From: Kordia sp050633145
GTDB lineage: Bacteria > Bacteroidota > Bacteroidia > Flavobacteriales > Flavobacteriaceae
Length of the DNA stretch: 64,000 nt
Assembly: GCF_050633145.1 (NCBI RefSeq)
Contig: NZ_JBOEFY010000018.1
Coordinates: 1 to 64,000 of the forward strand
Direction of reading: 5' to 3'
Every line of letters starts with the position of its first letter. Positions within the stretch are counted from its first letter, which is position 1. A model generated the notes under the pieces. It was given only the letters and a program-made list of their open reading frames with translations, was not told where the DNA came from and ran no database searches. The translations under genes and the position numbers were made by a program. This document shows positions 1 to 7,714 of this stretch, in pieces.

Positions 1-1021
1 TTGCATTTTGAATTGATAAGTACAATGCCTGACTCGCACAAGCGCATCCACATAAATCGCCAAGTTGTATTAAACGATTTGGAATTAGTTGAATCGTATT
101 ACTTACTTGTTTAGGAACAATCGTAATATTGGTTATGGTTACTCCTCTAAAGCGTAAATTTCCATACGGATTACATGCTGTGATGTACAATACTTCATCA
201 TCATGCGTTTCCATTTGATCTTTAGTACTATCTCCCCAATGCAAGTAGAAGCAAGGTTCTAAGTTTGGTAAATCGAGCATAGAACAGGTTTCTTCTGAAT
301 ATGGAGTTTTGCATCTACGCGAATTGTTTTCTTTTCCTTTTATCAAGAATGTTTTTGAAAGTGCTTCTTCCTTTAACACTTTTCGTTCTTCTTCAATTGT
401 TTCTGCACAAACAGAACAGTGACAATCATCTACGCATTCGCAATCGTGCTTGCAGTCGTGACATTCTTTTGCAAACAATTCGCTAATTGGGAATCTGAAA
501 ATCAAAAACTCATCATGATTAAATCCTTGAAAAGGAGCACCTGCTTGCGGATCTTTTCCTGAATCGAACCAAATAAAATGTGCTTTTTCGTCAATTTCTT
601 TATAAGGTCTAAAAGGTCTTTTCCCGTTATTTGGTCCTTTTGTTACAGGTTTCCACTTTTTACAATGTGCTTTTTTCAACTCTGTATTCACCAACTTTTC
701 AGAAGGTCTTGTGAGGTGATCTCTAAAATTAATTCCTGTTGGAAAAACTTCCCATTTTGCATGTGTTCCAGAAAAAACGGTATTTGCTCCGTGCAATTCT
801 GCTAGCAAACCATTTAATCCGCCATCATCACTCCAACACACAAAATATAAGTACTCATTACAAGTTGCTTTTGCTTCAAAACGGACTGCTTCTAGCGTAC
901 TATTCTCAGTAATTTTTCGAAGTACTTGATTGCAATCACCTATGTAAATATCTGAGTAGTTATCACAAGAATACGTTGCTTTAAAATATCTTGTTTGACT
1001 ACAGTCTTTATTATTTTTCAT
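1..1021 (-). CDS. Cysteine-rich protein of unknown function, C-terminus beyond window
   Basis: An uninterrupted reading frame starts at an ATG (complement of 1019-1021) and runs 340 codons off the left edge, so the C-terminus is missing. I do not recognise the family. No signal peptide or membrane segment is visible, suggesting a cytoplasmic protein. The striking part is a cluster of seven cysteines at residues 187-205, spaced C-x2-C-x3-C-x-C-x3-C-x-C-x2-C, with interspersed His and Asp; it looks like a metal-binding knot or zinc/Fe-S site. More cysteines lie near the N-terminus (C7, C19, C30) and near the truncated end (CGCAC). The 5' leader carries a hairpin and an AGAGTAGG box that are also found upstream of the minus-strand gene starting at 6220. 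The frame was translated by hand across all lines and has no internal stop. Function is unknown. Confidence 0.75.
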   Translation of the reverse strand, partial: MKNNKDCSQTRYFKATYSCDNYSDIYIGDCNQVLRKITENSTLEAVRFEAKATCNEYLYFVCWSDDGGLNGLLAELHGANTVFSGTHAKWEVFPTGINFRDHLTRPSEKLVNTELKKAHCKKWKPVTKGPNNGKRPFRPYKEIDEKAHFIWFDSGKDPQAGAPFQGFNHDEFLIFRFPISELFAKECHDCKHDCECVDDCHCSVCAETIEEERKVLKEEALSKTFLIKGKENNSRRCKTPYSEETCSMLDLPNLEPCFYLHWGDSTKDQMETHDDEVLYITACNPYGNLRFRGVTITNITIVPKQVSNTIQLIPNRLIQLGDLCGCACASQALYLSIQNA

Positions 1022-1040
1022 AATTATTATTTCAAAATTG

Positions 1041-1084
1041 CCTACTCTGTTTTTTTATAAAAAAGGCTTTTCGGTATCCGCCTT
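1041..1084 (-). promoter_or_regulatory. 5' leader hairpin plus AGAGTAGG box (copy 1)
   Basis: Read on the minus strand, a 5-bp stem AAGGC/GCCTT encloses a 12-nt loop ending CCGAAAA. It is followed by a T-run and A-run, then AGAGTAGG ending 19 nt before the ATG. The same arrangement, with the stem changed to AAGGT/ACCTT, occurs at 6243-6275. The stem change is compensatory, which supports RNA structure. It could be a cis-regulatory leader, or an attenuator, since the stem is followed by six Ts. Function is inferred only. Confidence 0.5.
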
Positions 1085-1281
1085 GTTGAGGTTGCATTAT
1101 TACGTAATTAATGCAGCAAAGATGAAATAGTAGCTATCAATTATATAGAACAATTTTAGGAACAGTAGAGTTGATTCCATGATCGGTAAGACTGATTTTA
1201 TAATACTTTGTTAAAAAACCTGCTTAAAATCCATACAACGTTCTAAGAAACTTATTTTTATTCCTTAAAAAATTGTTAAAC

Positions 1282-1308
1282 GTGCAACCTTTCATTTTAC
1301 CAACTGTC
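1282..1308 (+). promoter_or_regulatory. ECF-sigma type promoter upstream of TonB receptor/DUF4249 operon
   Basis: GTGCAACCTTT (1282-1292) is followed by GTC at 1306-1308, with exactly 16 nt between GCAACC and GTC. The same 11-mer and spacing occur at 6558-6584 upstream of the ECF sigma gene at 6633. An AAC-containing -35 and a GTC -10 are typical of group 4 (ECF) sigma promoters. The expected transcript starts about 30 nt before the ATG at 1347. Control by the sigma factor encoded at 6633 is an inference. Confidence 0.65.
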
Positions 1309-1346
1309 AATAGCTGTATATTATCAATTAGAAAACCTAACAAAAA

Positions 1347-3725
1347 ATGAAAAACAGTGTTATCTGGATTTGTCTTTTAATGAGCACATTTCTCTTTGCG
1401 CAAGAAAAATTTAGCGTAAGCGGAACCGTAAAAGACAAGAAAAATGGAGAAACTTTGCTTGGAGCTACTGTATACTTAAAAGGAACTACCAACGGAGCAA
1501 TAACCAACGAATATGGTTTCTTTTCATTAACAGCGCCAAAAGGAACGTATACATTAATAATATCGTTTCTTGGGTATGAAAATGTAACCAAAGAAATTAC
1601 GCTCGATGTTGACCAAACGGTTAACTTTGAAATTAAAGAATCTTCAACTTCCCTAGAAACGGTTGTGATTGAAGCGGAAGAATCTGAACGTCTCAACATT
1701 CGAAAACCGCAAATGAGTGTATCTAAACTCAACGCAGAAACCATCAAACAAATGCCCGTAGTTTTGGGTGAAGTAGATGTTATCAAATCCATTCAAATGT
1801 TACCAGGAGTAACCAATAGTGGAGAAGGTACAGGAGGTTTTAATGTTCGTGGTGGAGCTGCCGATCAAAATTTAGTGTTATTAGATGAAGCTATTATCTA
1901 CAATACATCGCACTTTTTTGGTTTCTTCTCTGTATTTAATGCAGATGCAATTAAAGATATCAAATTGTATAAAGGAGATATTCCAGCGAAATTTGGAGGA
2001 CGAATTTCCTCTGTTTTAGACGTTCGTCAGAAAGATGGAAACAGTAAAAACCTTGAAGTAAATGGTGGCGTTGGTTTAATTTCGAGTCGTTTGGCTGTCG
2101 AAGGACCAATGTTCAACAAAAAAGGATCATTCTTAGTGGCAGGACGAACTTCGTATGCACATTTATTTATGCCATTAATTAAAGAAATAAAAGATGATAA
2201 AATTTCGTTTTACGACTTAAATCTAAAAGCGAATTACGAAATCAACGAAAACAACCGTGTGTATCTTTCGGGATACTTTGGAAGAGACATCTTCGATATT
2301 TCAAAATTCATTAAAAACAGGTATGGTAATACAACGGGAAACTTACGTTGGAACCATGTATTTAATGAAAAACTCTTCTCAAACCTATCATTAATTTATA
2401 GCAAATACGATTATCAAATTGTACTTGACTTTATAAAATTAGATTGGATTGCAGATATTGAAAACTTCAATCTAAAATATGATTTACGCTATTATGCAAG
2501 TGATAAACTAAAACTAGATTTTGGGGTAAGTGGAATTACATACGATTTTAATCCGGGAGAAGTAAAACCTACAGATCCAACATCGTCAATCAACTTTAGA
2601 AAACTAGATCAAAAAAGAGCGTTTGAAGCTGCTGCATATATTAGTGCCGAACATGAACTAACAGATAAATTAACCGCTCAATACGGATTGCGTTTCAGTA
2701 CATTTAGTCGTTTAGGCGGACAATCGTTGTCAAACTACGCAAATGATTTACCTGTTGTATACAATGAAGAAATAGGCATTTATGAAGAAGGAGAAGAAAT
2801 AGGAACTACAGCGTATAAGAAAAGTGAAAGCATTAAAACATTTGCAAACTTTGAACCAAGACTTGGTTTATCATACCAACTCAATGACAATTCATCAATA
2901 AAAACAAGTTATACACGATCGGTTCAATATGTACACCTACTTTCCAACACAGTTTCGGTAACACCAGTAGATGTTTGGGCGCCAAGTGGTCGTTATATTA
3001 AACCGCAAAAATCCAATCAATATGCAGTTGGATATTACCGAAATTTCAAAGACAAAAAATACTCATTAGAGTTAGAAACGTATTATAAAACAGTCGATAA
3101 CAGAATCGATTATATTGACGGTTCAAACCTAATTGGAACGAACACTATTGAAACTGAAATTCTAAACGGAGAAGCAAGAGCGTATGGTTTAGAGATATTA
3201 TTCAGAAAAAACAAAGGAAAATTTAAAGGTTGGTTTGCATATACACTTTCAAAATCTGAGCAAAGAGCGCTTGGAGGAAATGTTGGAGGACCAGGAATTA
3301 ACAAAGGAAATTGGTACAATACACCTTACGATAGAACACACGATTTTTCACTTACGGGAAGCTATGACTTTAATGAAAAGTGGAAGTTCAGTGCAAATTT
3401 TGTCTATCAAACAGGTCGTCCTGTAACATATCCAAACGGACAATACGAATACGAAGGTTTGTCTATTGCGAGTTTTGACGCACGTAATGCCAATCGTTTA
3501 CCAGCGTATCACAGATTGGATTTATCAGCAACATTTACACCAACTAAAAACAAAAACAGACGTTGGCAAAGTGAATGGGTTTTTGGCGTGTATAACGCTT
3601 ACGCGAGAAAAAACGCAGCTTCAATCTCATTTACGCAAGATTTTGACACAGGTATAAACGAAGCACGAAGACTTTCCATTTTTGGAAGTTTTATTCCATC
3701 AATAACATATAATTTCAAATTTTAA
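1347..3725 (+). CDS. TonB-dependent outer-membrane receptor with carboxypeptidase-like N-terminal domain
   Basis: The 792-residue protein has a signal peptide (MKNSVIWICLLMSTFLFAQ). A CarboxypepD_reg-like beta-sandwich follows at about residues 22-105 (VSGTVKDKKNGE..LLGATV). The plug domain at about 125-230 contains GGFNVRGGAADQN and IKLYKGDIPAKFGGR, typical of TonB receptors paired with DUF4249 proteins. The rest is a predicted 22-strand barrel ending in an aromatic residue (YNFKF). It should import an unidentified substrate across the outer membrane, driven by TonB-ExbBD. A DUF4249 lipoprotein begins 4 bp after the stop, so the two form an operon, as usual in Flavobacteriia. The operon is preceded by an ECF-type promoter. 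The substrate cannot be read from the sequence. Confidence 0.92.
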   Translation: MKNSVIWICLLMSTFLFAQEKFSVSGTVKDKKNGETLLGATVYLKGTTNGAITNEYGFFSLTAPKGTYTLIISFLGYENVTKEITLDVDQTVNFEIKESSTSLETVVIEAEESERLNIRKPQMSVSKLNAETIKQMPVVLGEVDVIKSIQMLPGVTNSGEGTGGFNVRGGAADQNLVLLDEAIIYNTSHFFGFFSVFNADAIKDIKLYKGDIPAKFGGRISSVLDVRQKDGNSKNLEVNGGVGLISSRLAVEGPMFNKKGSFLVAGRTSYAHLFMPLIKEIKDDKISFYDLNLKANYEINENNRVYLSGYFGRDIFDISKFIKNRYGNTTGNLRWNHVFNEKLFSNLSLIYSKYDYQIVLDFIKLDWIADIENFNLKYDLRYYASDKLKLDFGVSGITYDFNPGEVKPTDPTSSINFRKLDQKRAFEAAAYISAEHELTDKLTAQYGLRFSTFSRLGGQSLSNYANDLPVVYNEEIGIYEEGEEIGTTAYKKSESIKTFANFEPRLGLSYQLNDNSSIKTSYTRSVQYVHLLSNTVSVTPVDVWAPSGRYIKPQKSNQYAVGYYRNFKDKKYSLELETYYKTVDNRIDYIDGSNLIGTNTIETEILNGEARAYGLEILFRKNKGKFKGWFAYTLSKSEQRALGGNVGGPGINKGNWYNTPYDRTHDFSLTGSYDFNEKWKFSANFVYQTGRPVTYPNGQYEYEGLSIASFDARNANRLPAYHRLDLSATFTPTKNKNRRWQSEWVFGVYNAYARKNAASISFTQDFDTGINEARRLSIFGSFIPSITYNFKF

Positions 3726-3729
3726 GATC

Positions 3730-4578
3730 ATGAAAAAGTATATAAGGCTATTAACAATCTTAACAATATTCATCGCGCTTATTTCATGTGATGACAAAAT
3801 AGATGTCGATGTTCCTGAAGCTGCGCCACGTTTGGTGATTGAAGCTTCTCTTGATTGGGAAAAAGGAACTACGGGAAACAATCAAACAATAAAATTAAGA
3901 ACATCAACACCGTACTTTAATACGACTTTAAATACAAGTGTTACTGGTGCTTCGGTAAAAGTTACAAACACAGATTCAAATGCAGTATACAACTTCGTAG
4001 ATCAGAATGATGGCGATTATACTATTAATAACTTTGTGCCAGTTATAAATGATTCGTACACGTTAGAAGTTATTTATAACGGTGAAACTTACACAGCAAC
4101 AGAACAATTAATATCTGTGCCTCCAATTATGAATCCGACACAATCACTTGAAGGCGGATTTGATGATGAGGTTTTAGACGTTACGATCTTTTTTCAAGAT
4201 CCACCTAATGAGGAAAATTTTTACATGCTGCGAAACCAAGAAGACACTGATTTATTTGGGGAATTAGAAACGCAGTCGGATGAATTTTCAGATGGAAATT
4301 TACAAGATGAGTTTTTTGAAAAAGATAAAGATGACGAAGATCCTGAAGCAGAATATAATCCTGGTGATACCGTAAATATTAAATTATATGGAATCTCCGA
4401 AAGATATCACAACTACGTTACATTGTTAGTAGAACAATATGACTCTGGAGGTGATCCGTTTGCAGCAACACCAGCAGAAATAAAAGGAAATTGTATTAAT
4501 GTAACCAATGAAGCCAATTATGCTTTTGGTTATTTTAGAGTCACAGAATTTGACCAAATAGATTATACATTCCAATAA
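3730..4578 (+). CDS. DUF4249-family lipoprotein
   Basis: A 282-residue protein with a lipoprotein signal peptide (lipobox LISC at about residues 17-20, then DDKIDVDVPE). The region P-RLVIEASLDWEKG and the following Ig-like/SusE-like strands are the hallmark of DUF4249 proteins. These are surface-exposed or periplasmic-leaflet lipoproteins encoded next to TonB receptors. A very acidic stretch (residues about 180-215, many D and E) lies in the middle and could bind metal ions or a cationic ligand. It probably captures the ligand for the upstream receptor, only 4 bp away. A strong terminator follows the gene. The family assignment is firm; the role is inferred from context. Confidence 0.88.
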   Translation: MKKYIRLLTILTIFIALISCDDKIDVDVPEAAPRLVIEASLDWEKGTTGNNQTIKLRTSTPYFNTTLNTSVTGASVKVTNTDSNAVYNFVDQNDGDYTINNFVPVINDSYTLEVIYNGETYTATEQLISVPPIMNPTQSLEGGFDDEVLDVTIFFQDPPNEENFYMLRNQEDTDLFGELETQSDEFSDGNLQDEFFEKDKDDEDPEAEYNPGDTVNIKLYGISERYHNYVTLLVEQYDSGGDPFAATPAEIKGNCINVTNEANYAFGYFRVTEFDQIDYTFQ

Positions 4579-4621
4579 AAAATCTTAATTAGTTTATTTT
4601 ATAGAAGTAATATTCTATGCT

Positions 4622-4654
4622 AAAGCGTAATCCCTTAAAAGATTGCGCTTTTTT
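4622..4654 (+). terminator. Rho-independent terminator after TonB/DUF4249 operon
   Basis: An 11-bp stem AAAGCGTAATC / GATTGCGCTTT (one G-U pair) with an 8-nt loop is followed by a run of T. It sits 43 nt after the DUF4249 stop codon. Confidence 0.85.
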
Positions 4655-4851
4655 ATGTTTAAAAGTTTGGTGAAATCTAAATTAAAAGCCCAGTTATAAA
4701 GTATTAAATTATTAGAATTTTAGATTCTTCAATTTAGGTATGAAAGATGTAAAATTTATTAAGGTATTTTGTTTTTGATTTAAATTCTTTTAAATTTAAG
4801 AGTTAAATCTTACAGAAAAATAAAATATAACCTCTAAAAGCCCCATAACAA

Positions 4852-5202
4852 ATGAAAAACGCATTCCTTTTTACGCTACTAATAACATTTGCAACAATAT
4901 CAGCAAATGCTCAAAACTTTGATGTACCTCCAAATCCAGAAGCAGGAAAATGTTATGAAAGATGTTTCGATTACAATAAAAAATTTGAATGGAAAGAAAT
5001 AGATTGTTCAAAAATTAAAGAACAAAATACCAAAATGACAACAGCACAACTTTCCGAAATTGAGGAAAAAAAACAAAAAATGCAACAGTATCAACAAAAA
5101 CTAAAAGCATTAGGATACGAAGTTGAGCTAACAGGAATTGCAGACAATAAAACAATTATTGCACATCATAAATACCTTAAAAAACAAAAGAAGAAAAAAT
5201 AA
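4852..5202 (+). CDS. Small secreted protein with putative peptidoglycan-binding-like C-terminus
   Basis: A 116-residue protein with a clear signal peptide (MKNAFLFTLLITFATISANAQ). The mature N-terminus contains PEAGKCYERCF...EIDC, a cysteine pattern (PxxGKCYxxC) seen in several flavobacterial envelope proteins. The C-terminal part (QQYQQKLKALGYEVELTGIADNKT) resembles a type 1 peptidoglycan-binding helix bundle (Q..L..LGY...G..D..T..A), followed by a lysine-rich tail. It stands alone between two terminators. The peptidoglycan-binding role is an inference from the pattern; otherwise it is a hypothetical periplasmic protein. Confidence 0.75.
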   Translation: MKNAFLFTLLITFATISANAQNFDVPPNPEAGKCYERCFDYNKKFEWKEIDCSKIKEQNTKMTTAQLSEIEEKKQKMQQYQQKLKALGYEVELTGIADNKTIIAHHKYLKKQKKKK

Positions 5203-5222
5203 AATTCAACTACTAATACGAT

Positions 5223-5264
5223 AATAACCTCTGAACAAATACAATTGTTCAGAGGTTATTTTTT
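5223..5264. terminator. Bidirectional terminator between convergent genes
   Basis: A perfect 16-bp stem (5223-5238 with 5245-5260) with a 6-nt loop is followed by a T-run on the plus strand. It lies 20 nt after the small secreted protein and 25 nt beyond the stop of the minus-strand gene at 5289, so it may serve both. Confidence 0.9.
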
Positions 5265-5288
5265 ATAAAGCTTACTTTTTAATACGTT

Positions 5289-5942
5289 CTATGATGGAAA
5301 CGTTCTTAAAAATATAGCTGGCTTTCCATTTGAAATTACGGTTAAATCAGTTCTTGTAATTAATTCGCCATTTTCAGTTCTTCCTGTAATGATAATACGT
5401 TTCATTCCAGGAGCAAATTTACCTATATAATCACCGTTATCTACTTCGACACCCATAAGATGTGGAGTTCCAATTCTAGTTCCAATAATATATCCTGTTC
5501 CGTTTTCTATTAATGTTCGTTGACCAATAGCTGGCGGCGGAAACAATTGACTTACAGTAATATCGTATAATGGAGCAATTCTAATATAGTCAGATGGATC
5601 TATAATTGCTGGTGTTGCATGCGATACATCGTCATTGACTAACATATTTATGGTACGACCAAATCTTGGTGTATCTGAATTATCTAAACAAAACATCCAT
5701 ACGGTTGTCGTTGGTTTTCCATCCATAGTTTCAAATGTAGCATAGTATCTTTCATGTACATTTAATGGATTTACGCGTTTTCCGTCGTCGTTTAAATCTA
5801 GATTATAAAATATGTTTGTGGTTAAAGTTCCTACAGTATAAGTTCCTGTAGCGCCTTCTATTATAAGTTCTTGTATAGGTTCTGTTGGTTTAAAATATTT
5901 GTAAATTCTTATATTTTTAACTGGTACTGGTATTCCTTGCAT
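5289..5942 (-). CDS. Hypothetical protein, 217 aa, operon partner of cystatin-like protein
   Basis: The ATG is at 5940-5942, 11 nt after the stop of the upstream cystatin-like gene, so the two are probably co-transcribed. I do not recognise the family. No signal peptide or membrane span is visible. The sequence is rich in beta-strand-like segments with many Gly, Thr and Pro (for example YTVGTLTTNIFYNLDLNDDG). A possible two-sheet or jelly-roll fold is a guess. It ends close to a bidirectional terminator. Confidence 0.7.
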   Translation of the reverse strand: MQGIPVPVKNIRIYKYFKPTEPIQELIIEGATGTYTVGTLTTNIFYNLDLNDDGKRVNPLNVHERYYATFETMDGKPTTTVWMFCLDNSDTPRFGRTINMLVNDDVSHATPAIIDPSDYIRIAPLYDITVSQLFPPPAIGQRTLIENGTGYIIGTRIGTPHLMGVEVDNGDYIGKFAPGMKRIIITGRTENGELITRTDLTVISNGKPAIFLRTFPS

Positions 5943-5953
5943 GATTAATAAAT

Positions 5954-6220
5954 TTATAGGGTTTGTATATGTGTAATATGAGCATCTCCTTTAAGAGGAG
6001 CATAAATGCTTACAATAGCCGCGCCGTATAATGGCAGAATTGTAGCGGCCTGTGTGTTACAGAAAAACTTGTAGTTGACTCCTGCAACGATCTGTGTTGA
6101 AACGGCAACCGGTGAATAATGTACACCGACAAGCTCTTTTGTTGCTTGTTCAAAAGCTTTTTTAGCTTCTGCTGAAATTTTACATGTGTATGGAGAATAG
6201 GCTCCCGGTAGGTTTGACAT
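5954..6220 (-). CDS. Cystatin-like small protein (QIVAG motif)
   Basis: An 88-residue protein without a signal peptide. It contains QIVAGVNY in the middle, matching the QxVxG first hairpin loop of cystatin/stefin cysteine-protease inhibitors, which is usually followed by NY. As in stefins, a helix-like stretch (EAKKAFEQATKELVG) precedes it, and a glycine sits near the N-terminus (LPG). A second loop containing LPLYG follows. Length fits a stefin (about 98 residues). The match to the cystatin pattern is seen directly; inhibitory activity is inferred. It is the first gene of a two-gene minus-strand operon and has a leader hairpin shared with the gene at the left edge. A coincidental motif in an unrelated cystatin-fold protein remains possible. 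Confidence 0.65.
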   Translation of the reverse strand: MSNLPGAYSPYTCKISAEAKKAFEQATKELVGVHYSPVAVSTQIVAGVNYKFFCNTQAATILPLYGAAIVSIYAPLKGDAHITHIQTL

Positions 6221-6242
6221 GATTAATTTTATTTAAATTATT

Positions 6243-6275
6243 CCTACTCTTTTAAGGTTTTTCGGATTCTACCTT
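6243..6275 (-). promoter_or_regulatory. 5' leader hairpin plus AGAGTAGG box (copy 2)
   Basis: On the minus strand a stem AAGGT/ACCTT holds a 12-nt loop ending CCGAAAA, followed 3 nt later by AGAGTAGG, which ends 22 nt before the ATG at 6220. It matches the element at 1041-1084 in stem position, loop length, loop 3' half and downstream box; only the linker length differs (3 versus 14 nt). Confidence 0.5.
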
Positions 6276-6378
6276 TAACAATAAAAAAAAGAAAGTAGCT
6301 ACTAATATTTAATTCATCTTTTTTGAACATATAACAAATATCTTACGTTAATTGAAGAATTTTCAGCGTATAAGTACT

Positions 6379-6420
6379 TGATTTTTAAAATGGGTAAACT
6401 ACCTAATTGTTTAAAAATCA
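6379..6420. repeat. AT-rich perfect inverted repeat
   Basis: An 11-bp perfect arm pair, TGATTTTTAAA (6379-6389) and its complement (6410-6420), encloses a 20-nt loop that itself contains GGTA/TACC. It could be a protein-binding palindrome or a hairpin between the two divergent promoters. Its role is unknown. Confidence 0.5.
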
Positions 6421-6557
6421 GTAGGTGAGAGTTAAAAAACTATTTTTTAGAAGTTGTATTCGTAAACTTTAAAGAAGATTTAGTCAGCCTTATATAGAAA
6501 TAAAAATGTACTCAAAACCAATATTTTTTACGGTTTGAAAAATATTTTTATAAAAAT

Positions 6558-6584
6558 GTGCAACCTTTGTAAAATTGAGTTGTC
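6558..6584 (+). promoter_or_regulatory. ECF-sigma type promoter of the sigma-factor operon
   Basis: GTGCAACCTTT (6558-6568) is followed by TGTC with GTC at 6582-6584, 16 nt after GCAACC. It is identical in core and spacing to the element at 1282-1308. It lies 48 nt before the GTG start of an ECF sigma gene, as expected for autoregulation. Confidence 0.7.
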
Positions 6585-6632
6585 TATTAAAAGAGTAACA
6601 AACCATAATCATACACCATATTTTATAGTTTA

Positions 6633-7166
6633 GTGAGCAACGCTATCTTATTTACACATAAAAATCTTATAGAAAAGAGCAAGCTGGGAAACCGTAAAAT
6701 GCAATACAAACTGTATTCATTATACGTAGATGCTATGTTCAATGTAAGTATTCGAATTGTGAAAATAAAAGAAGATGCTGAAGATGTAGTGCAAGATAGT
6801 TTTATTGATGCGTTTAAAAACTTAGAATCATTTAAATATGAAAGTACGTTTGGTTCTTGGTTAAAAAGAATAGTCATCAACAAAAGCATCAACTATTTAA
6901 AAGTAAAACGCATTCCGTTGGTTGCCATAGAAGATCAAGAATATTGGATTCAAGATGAAGAAGAACTCAAACCAGAACAATTAGACATAAGTAAAATAAA
7001 AAACGCCATTCAAAAATTACCAAATGGCTATCAAACCATTATCAATTTATACCTCATAGAAGGTTATGACCACAATGAAATAGGAGATATTTTAGAAATC
7101 AGTGTATCAACTTCTAAATCGCAATATCACAGAGCAAAAAAGAAGTTAATTCAATTAATTAATTGA
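6633..7166 (+). CDS. RNA polymerase ECF-type sigma factor
   Basis: A 177-residue sigma-70 family protein with GTG start. Region 2 spans about residues 18-85 (KIKEDAEDVVQDSFIDAFKNLESFKYESTFGSWLKRI). Region 4 spans about 118-175 (LPNGYQTIINLYLIEGYDHNEIGDILEISVSTSKSQYHRAKKKL). There are no regions 1 or 3, as usual for group 4 factors. Its stop overlaps the region just before the ATG of the next gene, a single-span membrane protein probably acting as its anti-sigma. The upstream GCAACC/GTC promoter suggests autoregulation and joint control of the TonB operon at 1347. The start is a GTG; no in-frame ATG lies upstream at a sensible place. Confidence 0.92.
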   Translation: MSNAILFTHKNLIEKSKLGNRKMQYKLYSLYVDAMFNVSIRIVKIKEDAEDVVQDSFIDAFKNLESFKYESTFGSWLKRIVINKSINYLKVKRIPLVAIEDQEYWIQDEEELKPEQLDISKIKNAIQKLPNGYQTIINLYLIEGYDHNEIGDILEISVSTSKSQYHRAKKKLIQLIN

Positions 7167-7168
7167 TT

Positions 7169-7714
7169 ATGAAAGACGAATTAAAAGAGTACATACAAGC
7201 CCACAAAAACAAATTCGACGATCATTCTATAGACGAAGTTGAAAAACTTAAACTATGGGGAAAAATTAGTGAGCAATTGCCTGAAACACCTAAAAAAGTA
7301 ATTCCGTTATGGAAAAAATCATCTTTTAGAGTTGCAGCAGCAGTTGTGTTGCTTTTCGGTTGCTTGTTTGCATTTTACACAACAAATCAAGGTGCTGGAG
7401 AATATGATATGGTCAGTGAAGAATTTCGCCAAATAGATACGCATTACAAATCGTTGGTCGAAAATCAAATTCAAATGGTAAAAAATAGCGCCAACTTATC
7501 AAAAGAAGAACAAGTTGAATTCTTGAATTATATTGATGAATTAGATAAGGAATACATCAAATTAAAAAAGGAACTCAAGCAAGGTGTCAACAATCAAATT
7601 ATTATAGAAGCAATAATCAATAACTATAGAAAAAAAATACAAATTATGGAAGATCTTTTACGAAGATCATATCCTATTCAAAATACAGTAGACGATGGCG
7701 AACTCATACTATAA
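7169..7714 (+). CDS. Single-span membrane protein, probable anti-sigma factor
   Basis: About 181 residues from the ATG at 7169; a TTG two codons earlier is less likely. The N-terminal about 50 residues are charged and cytoplasmic (KDELKEYIQAHKNKFDDHSIDEVEKLKLWGKI). One membrane span follows (RVAAAVVLLFGCLFAFYTT), then a helical, coiled-coil-like periplasmic part (EEQVEFLNYIDELDKEYIKLKKEL). This layout, immediately behind an ECF sigma gene (start 2 nt after its stop), is that of an anti-sigma factor, although no zinc-binding HxxxCxxC motif is present. The last 20 bp overlap the next gene. The role is inferred from position and topology. Confidence 0.75.
   Translation: MKDELKEYIQAHKNKFDDHSIDEVEKLKLWGKISEQLPETPKKVIPLWKKSSFRVAAAVVLLFGCLFAFYTTNQGAGEYDMVSEEFRQIDTHYKSLVENQIQMVKNSANLSKEEQVEFLNYIDELDKEYIKLKKELKQGVNNQIIIEAIINNYRKKIQIMEDLLRRSYPIQNTVDDGELIL

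Larger units (their letters stand above)
1022..1346. other. Intergenic region between divergent genes
   Basis: This stretch separates the minus-strand Cys-rich gene from the plus-strand TonB receptor. It holds the leader hairpin of the former and an ECF-type promoter for the latter. The middle part (about 1100-1270) shows nothing else I can support. Confidence 0.7.
6221..6632. other. Intergenic region between divergent operons
   Basis: It holds the leader element of the minus-strand cystatin-like operon, an AT-rich hairpin at 6379-6420 and the ECF-type promoter of the sigma operon. I see no gene in the rest. Confidence 0.7.

Noticed and set aside
1081..1097. A third GCAACC on the minus strand near the left-edge gene
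   Set aside because: The sequence 16 nt downstream reads CGA, not GTC, so it does not match the ECF promoter pattern.
1337..1792. Long minus-strand frame opposite the TonB receptor gene
   Set aside because: It is the antisense shadow of a clear receptor gene and has no domain or signal features.
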